Shown: positions 33,743-45,450 of the stretch, one piece after another
How the letters are laid out: each line of letters starts with the position of its first letter
How positions within the stretch are numbered: position 1 is the stretch's first letter
NCBI GenBank assembly: GCA_022749755.1
Contig: CM040451.1
Location: 5,594,871 to 5,658,870, forward strand
Direction of reading: 5' to 3'
From: Azadirachta indica
Lineage: Eukaryota; Streptophyta; Magnoliopsida; Sapindales; Meliaceae
DNA: 64,000 nt
Program-made: the position numbers and the translations under genes
The notes under the pieces: generated by a model
Told to the model about the DNA's origin: nothing
The model's database searches: none
Seen by the model: the letters and a program-made list of their open reading frames with translations, nothing else

Positions 33743-35090
33743 TTAATTTATTAAGGGAAAGAACATATAGCCTTCAAATTTGATATAATATCTAATTAGA
33801 TCTTTATTAAATAAAAAATATCTAACTGCACCTCTAATCAAAAGGTTTTTTTCGTCTTTTTACTAAGTAAATAATTATACGATTTAAAAATAATTATATT
33901 TTTATCTCACATTTATTTATAAATATTAAATTGTCTTTTAAATACTCTATAAATCTGCATATCCCTCTCAAATTGTTAATTTCTTCTCTTATTATATAAA
34001 ATCAATATGAAAAATAAGAATATCTAACAAATGAAAAGTAAGAATTTAAACGTATAATACATTTTATTCTACAATTTTGTTAAATTAATTATAGTTTTTC
34101 TTTTTTTTGATTTGTTTTACTCTTCTAATTTTTTCATACACCGTATTAATTGAATAATTTAGACAAGCAATTTTAACAAATCACAAAATTCACTACTATA
34201 AGTCAAAATTTGTCTATATTCATACCCATCATAATAATCAAATACATTAATTTGACATATGAAATGTACCATATATTTAGAATTGTACTAAAATATAAAG
34301 TAAATATACTCATTAGGTATCAATGGCTATGTGTGCAGTTACGTGGCTTTAATATGGTCAACTTCAAACCTTCCTCTTTTATTTTCAATTCGAAAAATGG
34401 TATATTTAATTTCTAAAATTGATATATTTGATTGTTTGTTATGTTTATGTATGTATATAATTTTGATTGTAGTTTATTACGATCAATTGATCCAAATTTT
34501 AGTAATTTTATTTATAAAAAAATTAGAAAAGTAAATAAGTTGAATTATGAAAAAATTAAATAATAGAAAAATATAATTAATTTAAAAAATTATAAATATA
34601 AAGTATATCATTTTTTATATTTTTAAGGTTTATTTATCTTTTTAGACATTATATAGAAGATTAGAGGTAATGTGTAAATTTATAGAATATTTAAAGATAA
34701 TTTGATATTATTTTCATCTTTTTATATTGATTTTATATAAAAGAGTAGACACTAACAATTTAGAGATAATGTGTAATTTATAAAATATTTGGAGATGAAT
34801 ATCAAAATATACAAAACCCTCCTGCCGTTAGAAATTTTTTATTAACTTAACAGAAAATGTTCTCGTAACTCTACAAATGTCTCAAGGTGCGTCAGAGTGG
34901 GTCCAAAAATGTCAACATGATTACTATATTATAAATTTATAATATGATTTATTAGATAGTCATTAGCTAATTTATAGATAAATTTTAATTAATTTATATG
35001 AATATTTAATTTATAAATTCTTTAGATAATTAATAATAAAATAATTTAAATTTATTATTTTTAGAAAAATATTAATCTATTTATATAAGA
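33743..35090. other. AT-rich DNA, possible decayed MITE
   Basis: No genes. 33757-33850 (AAATATCTAACTGCACCTC) and 34800-34860 (reverse: AAAAATTTCTAACGGCAGGA) look weakly like inverted ends of a repeat, too degraded to claim. Short open frames near 34210-34534 are AT-rich chance frames. Confidence 0.4.
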
Positions 35091-35830
35091 GATAACTTTT
35101 CTTCTTTCTTTTTTCTCTCTTGAAGATAACTTTTCTTCTTTCTCTTTTCTCTCCCCCTCTTTTTTTCTCTCTGCGAAACTTCCAACGTCTTCTGGTTTCT
35201 TCTCACCGAAGATGGAGTTTCACTGCATCTCCAGTGAGTTTTTATAGTTTTTTCTTTAGTTTTTATCTTTCTTTGATGAATAAATGCAGATTCTACCTAT
35301 ATCTAAATCTATAGTGGTATTTTCTCCACCTGGTGGATTATATCCACTTTAGAGTGGTTTATCTCCACCGAAATTTAGATTTCTGGTGGTTTTGTAATTT
35401 TTTGTTTATTTACTGTGTTGTGGGTATTTCTTCTTTTAGATTTGAAGATTATTAGATTTACAGGAAAAGATTTGGAGAGATTATTCTTCAGATTTGAGAG
35501 ATTATCTACCACAAGTGTGCTACAGGAGAATTCTTACAATTTCATCCAGAAGGATCATATCAAAAAACGGAGTATCAAAGAAAAGAGGCATGGTTGAGCT
35601 CTAATTCAAAGTTTGTCCTCTTTTTAAAGTTACCCAAAAACACCAAATGTGTAGGTGTTATCTTATGTGTAAGCGTTATCTTATTTTCTTTTAATTCCTC
35701 AGTAACTTCAAGATCTTTCTAGTTATGGATTGTAATTAATCTATGTAAGATCTGGTGCAAATCTGCAATATTGTACTCTTTTTTTTGTATGAATGAAAGT
35801 TGTTTATTGTTTGTTTCAAAAACAATCTAT
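35091..35830 (+). other. Transcript-like block of unknown nature
   Basis: A CT-rich leader (35095-35170, two copies of GATAACTTTTCTTCTTTCT) is followed by less AT-rich sequence and then a 3'-UTR-like end with TGTACTCTTTTTTTTGTATG AATGAAAG near 35774-35810. It may be an LTR, a retrotransposed transcript or a non-coding gene. The short frames (35120-35314, 35415-35597) have no recognisable domain, and I assign no product. Confidence 0.35.
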
Positions 35831-36239
35831 TTATATAAATGTCTAAATATTTTAAATTTCATACTATTACATTTTCAAATAAACATTAATTAATTACTAG
35901 ATAGTAGAAATCTTAGCATATTATAAACAAACCAAACAATTGGATTTGTTTTCTTTTTTTAAAAAAAGTAGATTAATATATTATTAGTAATCCTAGAAAG
36001 GAAAGAACAAGAGCAGTCCAAAGACTTAACAGAACAAATAAGATTACAGACCAAAATAGCAAGAATACTCAGAAGAAACTATATCAAAATAAAACAGTAG
36101 TAAATTGAATTTACCGCATTTTTAACGACAAGAAAAAAATCATACAGATGGAATTCAACCAAATATCAAACTTCGAATCACTAGCATTAGATAAAGAAAG
36201 TTGCAATTGATAAATCTAGCAGTCAGCAAAATTAAATCC
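35831..36239. other. Unassigned AT-rich sequence
   Basis: Nothing recognised before the Gypsy pol tail. Confidence 0.4.
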
Positions 36240-36490
36240 AACCAAGATAGAACCTGATGCAAATACGGATGCACACAAGAGCAATGATCTAATTCAACTA
36301 TCTAATGGTCCTGTTACAAGAGTAAGAATGAAGAAATTCAAAGATGCATTGAATGGGATGATTCAAGGTTTGTGGGATGATCTTGCAACAATTCAAGAGT
36401 GTAAGAAAGAGTCAAATATCAAGCTTGAACTTCAAGACAATAATCAGAGTTTGGTAACATTGACACAAGTACAAGAAGGCAAAACCTGAA
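36240..36490 (+). pseudogene. Orphan C-terminal tail of a Gypsy polyprotein
   Basis: In one + frame the sequence reads TKIEPDANTDAH, then LSNGPVTRVRMKKFKDALNG and MIQGLWDDLATIQECKKES. This is the typical end of the pol protein of many plant Ty3/Gypsy elements, which normally sits just before the 3' LTR. Here it precedes the 5' LTR of the next element, so it belongs to a neighbouring, otherwise missing copy of the family. It ends at TGA near 36489. Confidence 0.75.
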
Positions 36491-36602
36491 GATTAAAACT
36501 TCTACGGAATTCAACTTCTCAAATTTGTATAAGGCCATATTCGAATGATGTCTCAAGGCTAAGCCAGCATGTTCAAGTCTTTTAATTGCAGTTCGAATTA
36601 GA

Positions 36603-37098
36603 TCGTCATCACGATGCAAGTTTCGGATTCCATGTGTCAGTTTGGGCTAAGTTGCTGTTCAAGCCCATTATCTATTTTAATCTTATTTATAAACATATTT
36701 TTATAGTTTGTTATGTGTTTGGGCTGTTAACGCTAATTATTAAGCTCAAATTCAATTTATTTTATTTTAAGTTAGAATAAGTTTAATTTTGTGGCTAAAC
36801 ACTCTAATTAGAGTTACTTATTTCTTGTACCCTTATATATTCAGCCACATGCTCCCATGGCATGAATTACTTTTCGAATGAAATAAAATTGAGAGTGTTT
36901 TCTCTTGTTTTGATTCTCGTTTGAATCAAGGTTTTTACAATCAAAACTAATTAATTTGAGGGTATTAATTCCAAGGTTCTATTTCACAAGTTGAAATTGG
37001 GTTGCAGACTTGGGTGAATCTGATTTAGCTTTTCAAGAGGTTGCTTCCATGCGTAAAGATATTGGGTCTCAAGTTTAATATACTCGAGGTTCGTATCA
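36603..37098 (+). repeat. 5' LTR of the Gypsy element (shared with the upstream remnant)
   Basis: It matches 42375-42873 with about 20 differences, mostly transitions, and one 3 bp indel. It ends TTCGTATCA four bases before the priming site. The start given is only where similarity to the other LTR begins; the true LTR may begin upstream, as far as about 36489, since the partner copy is truncated. Confidence 0.85.
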
Positions 37099-37101
37099 GT
37101 T

Positions 37102-37113
37102 TGGTATCAGAGC
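37102..37113 (+). other. Primer-binding site (tRNA-iMet type)
   Basis: TGGTATCAGAGC lies four bases after the LTR end and is followed by TACGGCTC. Confidence 0.88.
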
Positions 37114-37986
37114 TACGGCTCTAAATCAGGTTATATCGTCTTTCAAATGTGTCTATTTGTTTCTTTAGTTTCTAAGTCTGTTTTGCTTCAATTCCATTTA
37201 TTTTCATTTTTGTGTCTATTATATCAAAAAAAAAAAAAGAAGAAGAGGGTTTCCTTTCAATTCACAGCAAGTCAAGTTTGGGTTGTATCAATCTCCAATT
37301 CGGTTGATTTAGTCTTTGTCTGTTCGTTTCTTTTGTGTCTCTTTTTATTTATTTTTATTTGGTCACTCCTACGTGTTTGGAGGTAAAAAAAAAATTAAAA
37401 AAAAAGAGAGAAAAGTAGAGCATTTGGCCAAGAGAAGGAAAAAAAAAGGGGGGGGGTGTTGAACGAAAATAAGGAGAATAAAAAAAAATCAGATCACTTC
37501 AAGAGTTTGACCAAATCAAGCCTACATTCCAAAACAAGCTAGGATTTGCTTCTTAATCTTTCCATAATTTTAGGTTGACTTTCCTATTCCTGTACTGAAT
37601 TTTTTTTTTCTTTGGTCTTAATATTTTCTTTATCATTTCTAAAATCTATTTCCTAGTCCTTGTGCTTTCCCAATTTGTTGCCTATCTAAATTAGTTTTAT
37701 TTTACTTTTCATTGTATTTAGTAAGTTTGTATAAATTTTAATTTTTTGCAACTAATCTTAATAAGAGAATTAGAGTGAAAAAAGGCTTAATATGAGCTCA
37801 TCTAGAGAAAAGCCATAAATTAAGTATGAAATACGAGCGAACTTGAGTGATAACATTACTTGAGTGAAACACGTGAGGGAGTGAAGTGAGGAAATTATTC
37901 TTTTGGTTTACTAACTGTCTTGCAGGATAAGTGGACAAGCAGGAAATCCACAAGGTGAGATAGATCGATTCCAAGCCTTAACCGCG

Positions 37987-38987
37987 TTGTTGCAAGCCAT
38001 GGATAGAAAATATGGAGAGTTGGTTGATAGAATGGAGAGGCTGGAGGTTTCAGCCACAAGGGGGCAGCCACCTAATGCTCCTAATCCAACCATGCAAACT
38101 AGGCAAGTTCTAAGAAGAGCTCAATTAGATGATGGCTTTAATGATAGTAAATCACTTGATGACAATGGAGAGGAAGAAGAGGTGAGACCGAGGGCAAGAA
38201 ACAATAACAATAACAACAATGGGGTTAAACTGAAAATTCCACCATTTTATGGAAGAATGGATTCTGAGGCATACTTGGATTGGGAAACGAAGATTGAATT
38301 AGTGTTTGATTGCAATGACTACACTGAATCCAAGAAGTTGAAGCTTGCCGTGGCTGTTTTTGAAGCTTATGCTATTACTTTGTGGGATGATACTAAGCAA
38401 AAGCAAAGGAGAAATAGGGAAAGGCCATTGAAGAGTGAAGAGATCTAAAATCTATCATGCGCAAGAGATTTGTACCAAGCTACTACTATAGAGAATTGTA
38501 TAATCGACTTCAAAATCTCACTCAAGGGTCTAAGAGTGTTGAGGAATACTATAAGGAGATGGAGGTAGCAATGATAAGAGCAAATGTAGAGGAAGATAAT
38601 GAAGCTACAATGGCAAGATTCCTCAATGGTTTGAACAAGGAGATTTCTAATGTGGTTGAATTGTAGCCATATATGGAGCTAGAAGACTTGCTTCACCTTG
38701 CATTGAAGGTTGAGAAGCAACTGAAAAAGAAAGGTCGTACAAGTCAGTTTTCCTCCTATACTTCTTCATTCAAATCAAGTTGGAGGAAAGATGACAAGGC
38801 TTCATCATTCAAGCCTAAAATCGAATCCAAAGAATTTCCCAAAACATCCAACCCAAGCAAAGATAAGGGTAAGCTTGATTCTATTACTAACACCAGAAAT
38901 ATTAAATGTTTTAAATGTCAAGGCACAGGACATTACAAGCAGGATTGCCCAAATCAAAGAATCATATTCATGCTTGAAAGAGAGTAA
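37987..38987 (+). pseudogene. Gypsy gag
   Basis: Three consecutive pieces form one gag: 37987-38448 (MDRKYGELVDRMERLEV, an asparagine run, then KLKIPPFYGRMDSEAYLDWE), 38457-38666 (KRFVPSYYYRELYNRLQNL, SVEEYYKEMEVAMIRANVEE, FLNGLNKEISNVVEL) and 38673-38987. The last ends in a zinc knuckle CFKCQGTGHYKQDC (CX2CX4HX4C) at about 38909-38950. A small deletion and one stop (38664-38666) separate the pieces. The capsid would package element RNA, but this copy needs repair to do so. Confidence 0.88.
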
Positions 38988-39169
38988 TATTCGGCCAGTG
39001 AAGAGGAGAATGAACAAGAGACGATGCCACCTCTTGAAAATTCAAGTGATGAAGAAGGGGATGAGTAATTTACTATGGCTGAAAGTGGTAAGGCTCTTGT
39101 ATCAAGAAGAGTTTTGAATATGCAAGTCCAACAGGAAGAATGTGATCAAAGAGAGAATCTCTTCCATAC

Positions 39170-39971
39170 TAGGTGTCTTGTATAAAGATAGGGTTTGTGA
39201 TGTGATAATTGATGGTGGCAGTGTAACTAATGTTGATAGTACTACCTTGTAGAAAAGTTGGGGTTACCTACTTTAAAACATCCACATCCTTACAAGTTGA
39301 AGTGGCTTAATGATTGTGGGGAAGTTAGGGTGACAAAACAAGTTCTTGTTGCCTTCAAAATAGGCAAGTATAGAGATGAGTTGTTGTTTGATGTAGTGCC
39401 CATGCATGCTGGTGATCTCTTGTTGGGACGCCCTTGGCAATTTGACAGAAGGGTGTTACATAATGGTTTTACAAATCATTATACTTTTGAGAAGGATGGG
39501 AAGAAAATTACTCTTGTACCACTTTCACCTAAAGAAGTTTATGAAGGTGAGCTTAAAAAAATGCAAAGTCAGAGAAAAAACAAGAGTGAGAAGAAAAGAA
39601 TGAGTGAAGGTGTAACAAAGGAGGGTGAGTTTTCAAAAGAAAAGAGTGGCAAAAATAATGAGAAAGAAAAAAAAGTGAGTTCGAATGGAGAGGGGCAGAA
39701 TTCAAATGAGGGGAAAAGAGTGGAGGAAAAAGAAACAATTGAGTGTAAAAAGAAACAAGTGAGCTTTTATGCAAAAAGGAGTGATATTAGGGCGGCTTGG
39801 TTTTCCAACAAAAGTATACTTGTACTTATGTACAAGAAACTTTACTTAAACACTAATGACCTTAATACTTCTTTGCCTACTGCATTTGTTTCTCTTTTAC
39901 AAGCTTATGAAGATGTTTTTCCTGATGAGGTACCCAATGAATTGCCTCCCATTAGGGGTATCGAGCATTAG
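39170..39971 (+). pseudogene. Gypsy protease region
   Basis: A retropepsin-like site in the plant form VIIDGGSVTNV (39201-39233) is followed, after a frame change, by an open frame 39258-39971. This shows KLGLPTLKHPHPYKLKW-type sequence, ELLFDVVPMHAGDLLLGRPW and the typical FDRRVLHNGFTNHYTF. A long lysine/glutamate-rich linker (about 39560-39760) leads to LLQAYEDVFPDEVPNELPPI, the usual start of Gypsy reverse transcriptase. A TAG replaces the next codon at 39969-39971. Confidence 0.87.
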
Positions 39972-41190
39972 ATTGATTTCATTCCTGGAGCTTCAATTCC
40001 AAATCAACCAGCCTATATGAGTAATCCTGAGGAGACAAAGGAGCTTCAAAGGCAAGTTGAGGAATTGTTAACCAAGGGATATGTTAGAGAAAGTATGACC
40101 ATGTGTTGTTCCTGTTCTGTTAGTACCTAAGAAAGATGGCTTTTGGCGTATGTGTGTTGATTGTTGTGCAATTAATAACATTACGATAAAGTATCGCCAT
40201 CCTATTCCTAGGCTAGATGATATGCTTGATGAATTATATGGTTCTACTATCTTTAGCAAAATTGATTTGAAAAGTGGATATCATCAAATTCGCATGAGAG
40301 AGGGTGATGAGTGGAAAACTGCATTCAAAACAAAATATGGTTTATATGAATGGTTAGTTATGCCTTTTGGTTTAACTAATGCACCTAGTACTTTCATGAG
40401 GCTTATGAACCATATTTTGAAAAATTTAAATGGAAAATTTGTTGTTGTATACTTTGACGATATCCTTATGTATTCTAAAAATTCGAATGAGCACGTAGAA
40501 CATTTAAGGGCTGTACTTGATATTTTGAGGAAAGAAAAGTTATATGCTAACCTTAAAAAGTGTTCTTTTTGTTTAGATCGAATTGTGTTTTTGGGTTTCG
40601 TGATAAGTGCTCAAGGCGTTGAAGTTGATTAAGAGAAGGTAAGTGCTATAAAAAATTGGCCTACTTTTAAATCGGTAAGTGAGGTAAGACGTTTTCATGG
40701 ATTAGCTAGTTTTTATAGACGGTTTGTAAAAGATTTTAGCACCGTTGCGGCACCCCTTACAGAGGTAATTAAAAAGAATTGTACTTTTAAGTGGTGCAAA
40801 GAACAAGAGCATGCATTTACTTTATTGAAAGATAAGCTTTGTAAGGCACCCATTCTTACTTTGCCTAACTTTGCTAATACTTTTGAACTTGAATGTGATG
40901 CATCAGGATTGGGCATTGGGGCTGTTCTTATGCAAGAAAAGAGATCAATTGCCTACTTTAGTGAAAAGTTCCATGGCGTGTCATTGAATTATCCTACTTA
41001 TGACAAAGAGCTTTATGCTTTGGTTAGAGCTTTGAAAAATTGGCAGCATTACTTATGGCCTAAGGAATTTGTTATTCACACTGACCATTAATCTTCGAAG
41101 TTCATTAAAGGGCAAGGTAAGTTAAACAAACGACATGCCAAATGGGTCGAATTTATTGAGACTTTTCCTTATGTGATTAAATACAAGGTA
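39972..41190 (+). pseudogene. Gypsy reverse transcriptase and RNase H
   Basis: After FIPGASIPNQPAYMSNPEE and a one-base shift near 40110, the RT palm is intact in 40150-40632. It shows [34 protein letters not shown] and [16 protein letters not shown], and the active site [12 protein letters not shown] with FDD. A stop follows at 40630-40632. RNase H is seen in 40825-41091 ([18 protein letters not shown], then the [20 protein letters not shown] block, ending IHTDH before a TAA). The catalytic residues are visible, but stops divide the frame. Confidence 0.9.
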
Positions 41191-41201
41191 AAGACAATGT
41201 T

Positions 41202-42374
41202 GTGGCTAATGCACTTTCAAGGAGGTATACTTTACTTAATGCTTTAGATGCAAGAATGCTTGAATTTGAACATATTAAAACTCTTTATGATGATGATACT
41301 AACTTTTCTAGCATTTTCAAAGCATATGAGAAAGCTGCATATGGTAAGTTCTATAGAATGGATGGGTTTTTGTTTAAAGAAAATAAATTGTGCATACCTA
41401 TTTGTTTTCTGAGAGAATTGCTTGTAAAAAAGTCTCATGGGGGTAGTTTAATGGGACATTTTGGCATTACAAAAACTTTAGACACTTTAGATGAACACTT
41501 CTATTGGCCTAAAATGAAAAATGATGTGCAAAGAGTTTGCGATAGATGTGTTGTGTGCAAACAAGTTAAATGTAAAGTTTTAAATCAAGGTTTTTATACT
41601 CCTCTACCTGTTTCTAGTGAACCTTGGACTAATATTTCTATGGATTTTATTTTGGATTTACCTAGATCGAAAAAGGGGAAAGATTTTATTTTTGTAGTGG
41701 TTGATAGGTTTTCCAAGATGTCACATTTTATACCTCCTTGTAATAAAACTGATGATGCCACTAATATTGCAAATCTATTCTTTAGGGAAGTAGTGCGTTT
41801 GCATGGCATTCAAAAACTATTGTTAGTGATAGAGATGTGAAGTTTTTAAATCATTTTTGGAAAGTTTTGTGGAGTAAATTGGGTACTAAATTGTTATATT
41901 CTAGTATTTGTCACCCACAAACTGATGGTCAAACAGAAGTTGTGAATAGGACTTTGGGAACTTTGTTGCGTGCTATTGTCCAAAAGAATTTAAAGAATTG
42001 GGAAGAGTACATTCCATTTGTTGAATTCGCATACAATAGAGTTGTGCATTCTACTACTGGTTTTTCACCATTTGAAATTGTTTATGGCTTTAACCCACTA
42101 ACCCCTTTGGATTTAGTTCCTTTACCTTGTGATGAAAGAACTAGCTTAGATGGGAAAACGAAGGCAGAATTGGTGAGAAAACTGCATACAAATGTGCGCA
42201 AGAACATTAAAAAGAAGAATCAACAAATTATAAGCCAACTAAACAAAGGACGAAGGCGCGTTGTATTCGAGCCTGGTGATTGGGTTTGGGTACATATGCA
42301 AAAGGAAAGATTTCCAACTCAAAGGAAGTCAAAGTTACATCTAAGAGGAGATGGTCCCTTTCAAGTCGTTGAAT
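41202..42374 (+). pseudogene. Gypsy integrase, truncated at the 3' LTR
   Basis: 41202-41840 contains the zinc-binding HHCC domain (GHFGITKTLDTLDEHFYWPK, VCDRCVVCKQVK) and the start of the core (MDFILDLPRSKKGKDFIFVV, first Asp). A frame change at about 41815-41840 separates this from 41837-42478. That piece holds the third acidic residue in [20 protein letters not shown] and then [20 protein letters not shown] and [10 protein letters not shown]. The last codons before 42374 are pol; the remaining 35 codons of that open frame are LTR translated by chance. No chromodomain is visible, possibly because of the deletion. Confidence 0.9.
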
Positions 42375-42873
42375 TCGTCATCACGATGCAAGTTTCGGAT
42401 TCCATGTGCCAGTTTGGGCTAAATTGCTGTTCAAGCCCATTATCTATTTTAATCTTATTTATAAACATATTTTTATAGTTTGTTATGTGTTTGGACTGTT
42501 AACGCTAATTATTAAGCCCAAATTCAATTTATTTTATTTTAAGTTAGAATAAGTTTAATTTTGTAGCCAAACACTCTAATTAGAGTTACTTATCTCTTGT
42601 ACCCTTATATATTCAGCCATATGCTCCCATGGAAGCATGAATTACTTTTCGAATGAAATAAAATTGAAAGTGTTTTCTCTTGTTTTGATTTTCGCTTGAA
42701 TCAAGGTTTTTACAATCAAAGCTAATTATTTTGAGGGTATTTATTCTAAGGTTCTATTTCACAAGTTGAAATTGGGTTGCAGACTTGGGTGAATCTGATT
42801 TAGCTTTCCAAGAAGTTGCTTCCATGCATAAAGATATTGGGTCTCAAGTTTAATATACTCGGAGTTCGTATCA
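42375..42873 (+). repeat. 3' LTR of the Gypsy element (5'-truncated)
   Basis: Partner of 36603-37098. It is joined directly to pol at 42374 without a polypurine tract; both junction regions contain GAATT, a possible microhomology. It ends TTCGTATCA. Confidence 0.87.
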
Positions 42874-44579
42874 AAACCAAACCAACAACCTAGAAGGAAT
42901 CAAAGACTTATAGATCAGGTCTTCAAGAGTTTAAGTCCTCGATGGCGAAGGCTAGGTGGTGGCGACATGTGCATGATGTAAAAGGATGGTGGTAGTGGCA
43001 GGCATGGTGGAGGCTAACGAGCAAGGGGTGAGACAAGTCGGGCGACAAGCGAAAAAGAAGGCATTTGATGGTGATTGCAACAGGGATGGTGGCAGCAAGA
43101 GGCATGGTGGAGTTTGATGAGATAAGGGTAATTAAAAGGCTAACAAGAGAGGGAGAGAAAAGAACCATTCTAGATCTAGGGTGTGTTTTATTTCTTATTT
43201 GTTAAATTTGACTTATAATAATTAAAAAATAAAAATTAATTTACTTTAAATTATTTAATTATTGTAATAAGTACAAAATTAATATCTTATGTCAGAAACA
43301 TCTCAAGTTTGTCTTCTACATCAGCCCTTAATATTAAAAAATAAATTTTGTCCATTAAAACACTGACAATAAAAAGGGTTTTTGCCTTTTTTTTTTCTAA
43401 TATGGGGAAAATTGCGTAAATGAAAATTTAACAGGGGAAACTTGTCATTTTCCCTTTAAATAATTTTATAAAAAAAAAAGACCCACCGATAGAGGTGAGG
43501 TTGCATACTTTTAATCGCATGGAGTCTAATCAAGTATTAAGCCAAACTCAAAGAGTGTACATGTTCTTTCTTTCCTTTGATAATGGGTGATAACATTTGT
43601 CATCTCCGAATTGTGTTAAAACAATAATTTAAATTAAGACTTTAATTTAATAATTTTAACATATCAATTCTTAACTTTTGTTATTTTTTAGTCTACTATT
43701 AGCCATGTTAGGGAAAAAATTATTGTATTTAAGCAAACTATTTTTTAATTTATTATTTCCCTAAAGTTTAGAAAAATAAATGTACTACCCAATTATTGAC
43801 AATTTTATGTCAGCAAAATAATATATAAATCTTTAAAATTTGTTCTATTCAATTTATTAGTCTCAATGATACAAAAAATACTTGTTAAAAATCAAATCTA
43901 GTAAAAAAAATGATAACTATAAGTTCTATAACCGTATATAGTAATAATTACTTAGTAAAAGAATTACTAAACCTTTAAATTTTATAAAAATATAATATAC
44001 ATTTAGGATTATTTAAGTTTTTCCCTAATAATAAAATAAATACTTCACCCTTTTTCTAAAGTAATAAAGTCGATACTCTCTTTTTATTTGACTTAATTCT
44101 TATTACTTCTTAGTTATTTTAAAATTATCTCTGATGTTATCTCTATTTATAAACTTTGTTATATTTTAAGGATAATTAAATAAACTTAATATTATAAATT
44201 ATAATATATTAATTATAATGGGTTCCATTTTTAATAATTTAATTGAAATAATAACACTTTAAATAGATTACATTTAATGCAAATTTTAATATAAAAAGTC
44301 TCTTAAATTATTTTGCTAACCTTAATTTTGAATCTAAACCCGCCTACCCTCACATAGCCGCCGCCTCCATCCATCCAACCACCCTCACATAGCTTCAGCG
44401 ACGGCAATAGCCGTCACCCCTTACGTCGTTTCCATTCGACAATCATTCGTCATCAACGGCAATAACCTTTCGACTCTTTTCTATGATTCATTTGGTGTTT
44501 ATTTCTCATTCTTTTCAAAGATAAGAAAAAATCCTATTAGATGAAGCTATTGGTTATTACTTAATTCCGATTAGCCATT
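42874..44579. other. Intergenic DNA, mixed composition
   Basis: 42890-43170 is G-rich on the + strand with repeated GGTGG/GGCATGGTGG words and no supported gene. 43200-44330 is AT-rich. 44335-44470 is C-rich and contains two copies of CCCTCACATAGC. No gene recognised. Confidence 0.45.
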
Positions 44580-45450
44580 ATGGGTGGTTGTAGGAGAAGC
44601 CGATGGTAGAGAAACCGCAGGTTGGGTGGCGGAAGGAGAAGAGTTATGGGTTGTCTTCTTTGCTCTGCTGCTGGAAAGCTATTTTTTGAGGCTTATTATG
44701 TTGCTGCATTGCTTTGTTTTTGGTCAAATTGCTACTGGTTCTGCTTTGTTCTGTCTTCACACTACTGCTGTGTGATGCTGCTTTCCAGTTTCCTTTTGGT
44801 TGCTAGCTTGGTTCTGGAATCTCTACTGCCGGGAGTTGATGCCTGCATACTGCTCCTGCTGCTATTAGTTTCTGCAGTTTTTCTTGCTGTTTTGGTTTAC
44901 AAATGCCATTCCTGCAATTGTTTTATTTTTTCAGTACTCTGTCTTGGCTTTTCTTGTCTCTCCCTCCTTTCTCCTTAATTATTAATATACTATTTTGTTT
45001 TAGAAAAAATTGTTGTTTAGTAATTATCTTTTCTGTTGTTCTGCTGCTGTTTGCTGGATTCTGTTTGGTGAATATGCAGAGGTTTTGACGATAATTTGGA
45101 TGCTGACATTATTGCTCTACTGCAACTCTTTTGCTTTATTGCTGTATATATGCAGCTTCAGCTCTTCTGCTCTGCGAATGCTTGCTGCGTTGCTGCAGCT
45201 TCAATTGCTCTATGCTCTGTTTTGCTTTGCTACGACCCACGTTTGCTGTTGCTTGTGCAGAAAACAAAAGCTTTTACTGCTGCTGGCAGCTGCCGACTCT
45301 CTGCTGGTTTTAGATGCTTTCTGCTACTGCTTTTTTTTTTTTTTTAACAGCTTAAAAAATTCAGCTTCTTTGCTGCTGGAAATTGTTTTCTGCTGCTTAT
45401 TGCTTTGCTTTCTAAACCCGAAAGGCTGCTCTTGTATTTTCCCGTCACTT
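44580..45450 (+). repeat. CTG/GCT-rich low-complexity block
   Basis: Dense TGCTGCT, GCTTTGCT and CTGCTGTTT words occur over about 870 bp, strongly T/G/C-skewed on the + strand. All three + frames give Leu/Cys/Phe-rich chance ORFs. A TATTAATATA.TATTTT phrase occurs twice (about 44984 and 45459), possibly marking unit ends. No protein function is assigned. Confidence 0.6.

Larger units (their letters stand above)
36603..42873 (+). mobile_element. Ty3/Gypsy retrotransposon with 3' internal deletion
   Basis: The order is 5' LTR, primer-binding site TGGTATCAGAGC (37102-37113), gag with zinc knuckle, protease, reverse transcriptase, RNase H, integrase, 3' LTR. The protease-RT-RNaseH-integrase order defines Gypsy rather than Copia. 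The pol frame runs into LTR sequence at 42374, without the end of pol or a polypurine tract, so the pol tail and the start of the 3' LTR are deleted. The missing pol tail type is found upstream at 36240-36490. Frames are broken by single-base changes in several places. LTR divergence of about 4% suggests a younger age than the Copia pair. No clear target duplication was found. Confidence 0.9.

Noticed and set aside
42375..42478. The last 35 codons of the Gypsy integrase open frame as genuine protein.
   Set aside because: They are LTR sequence, also present at 36603, read through after a deletion.
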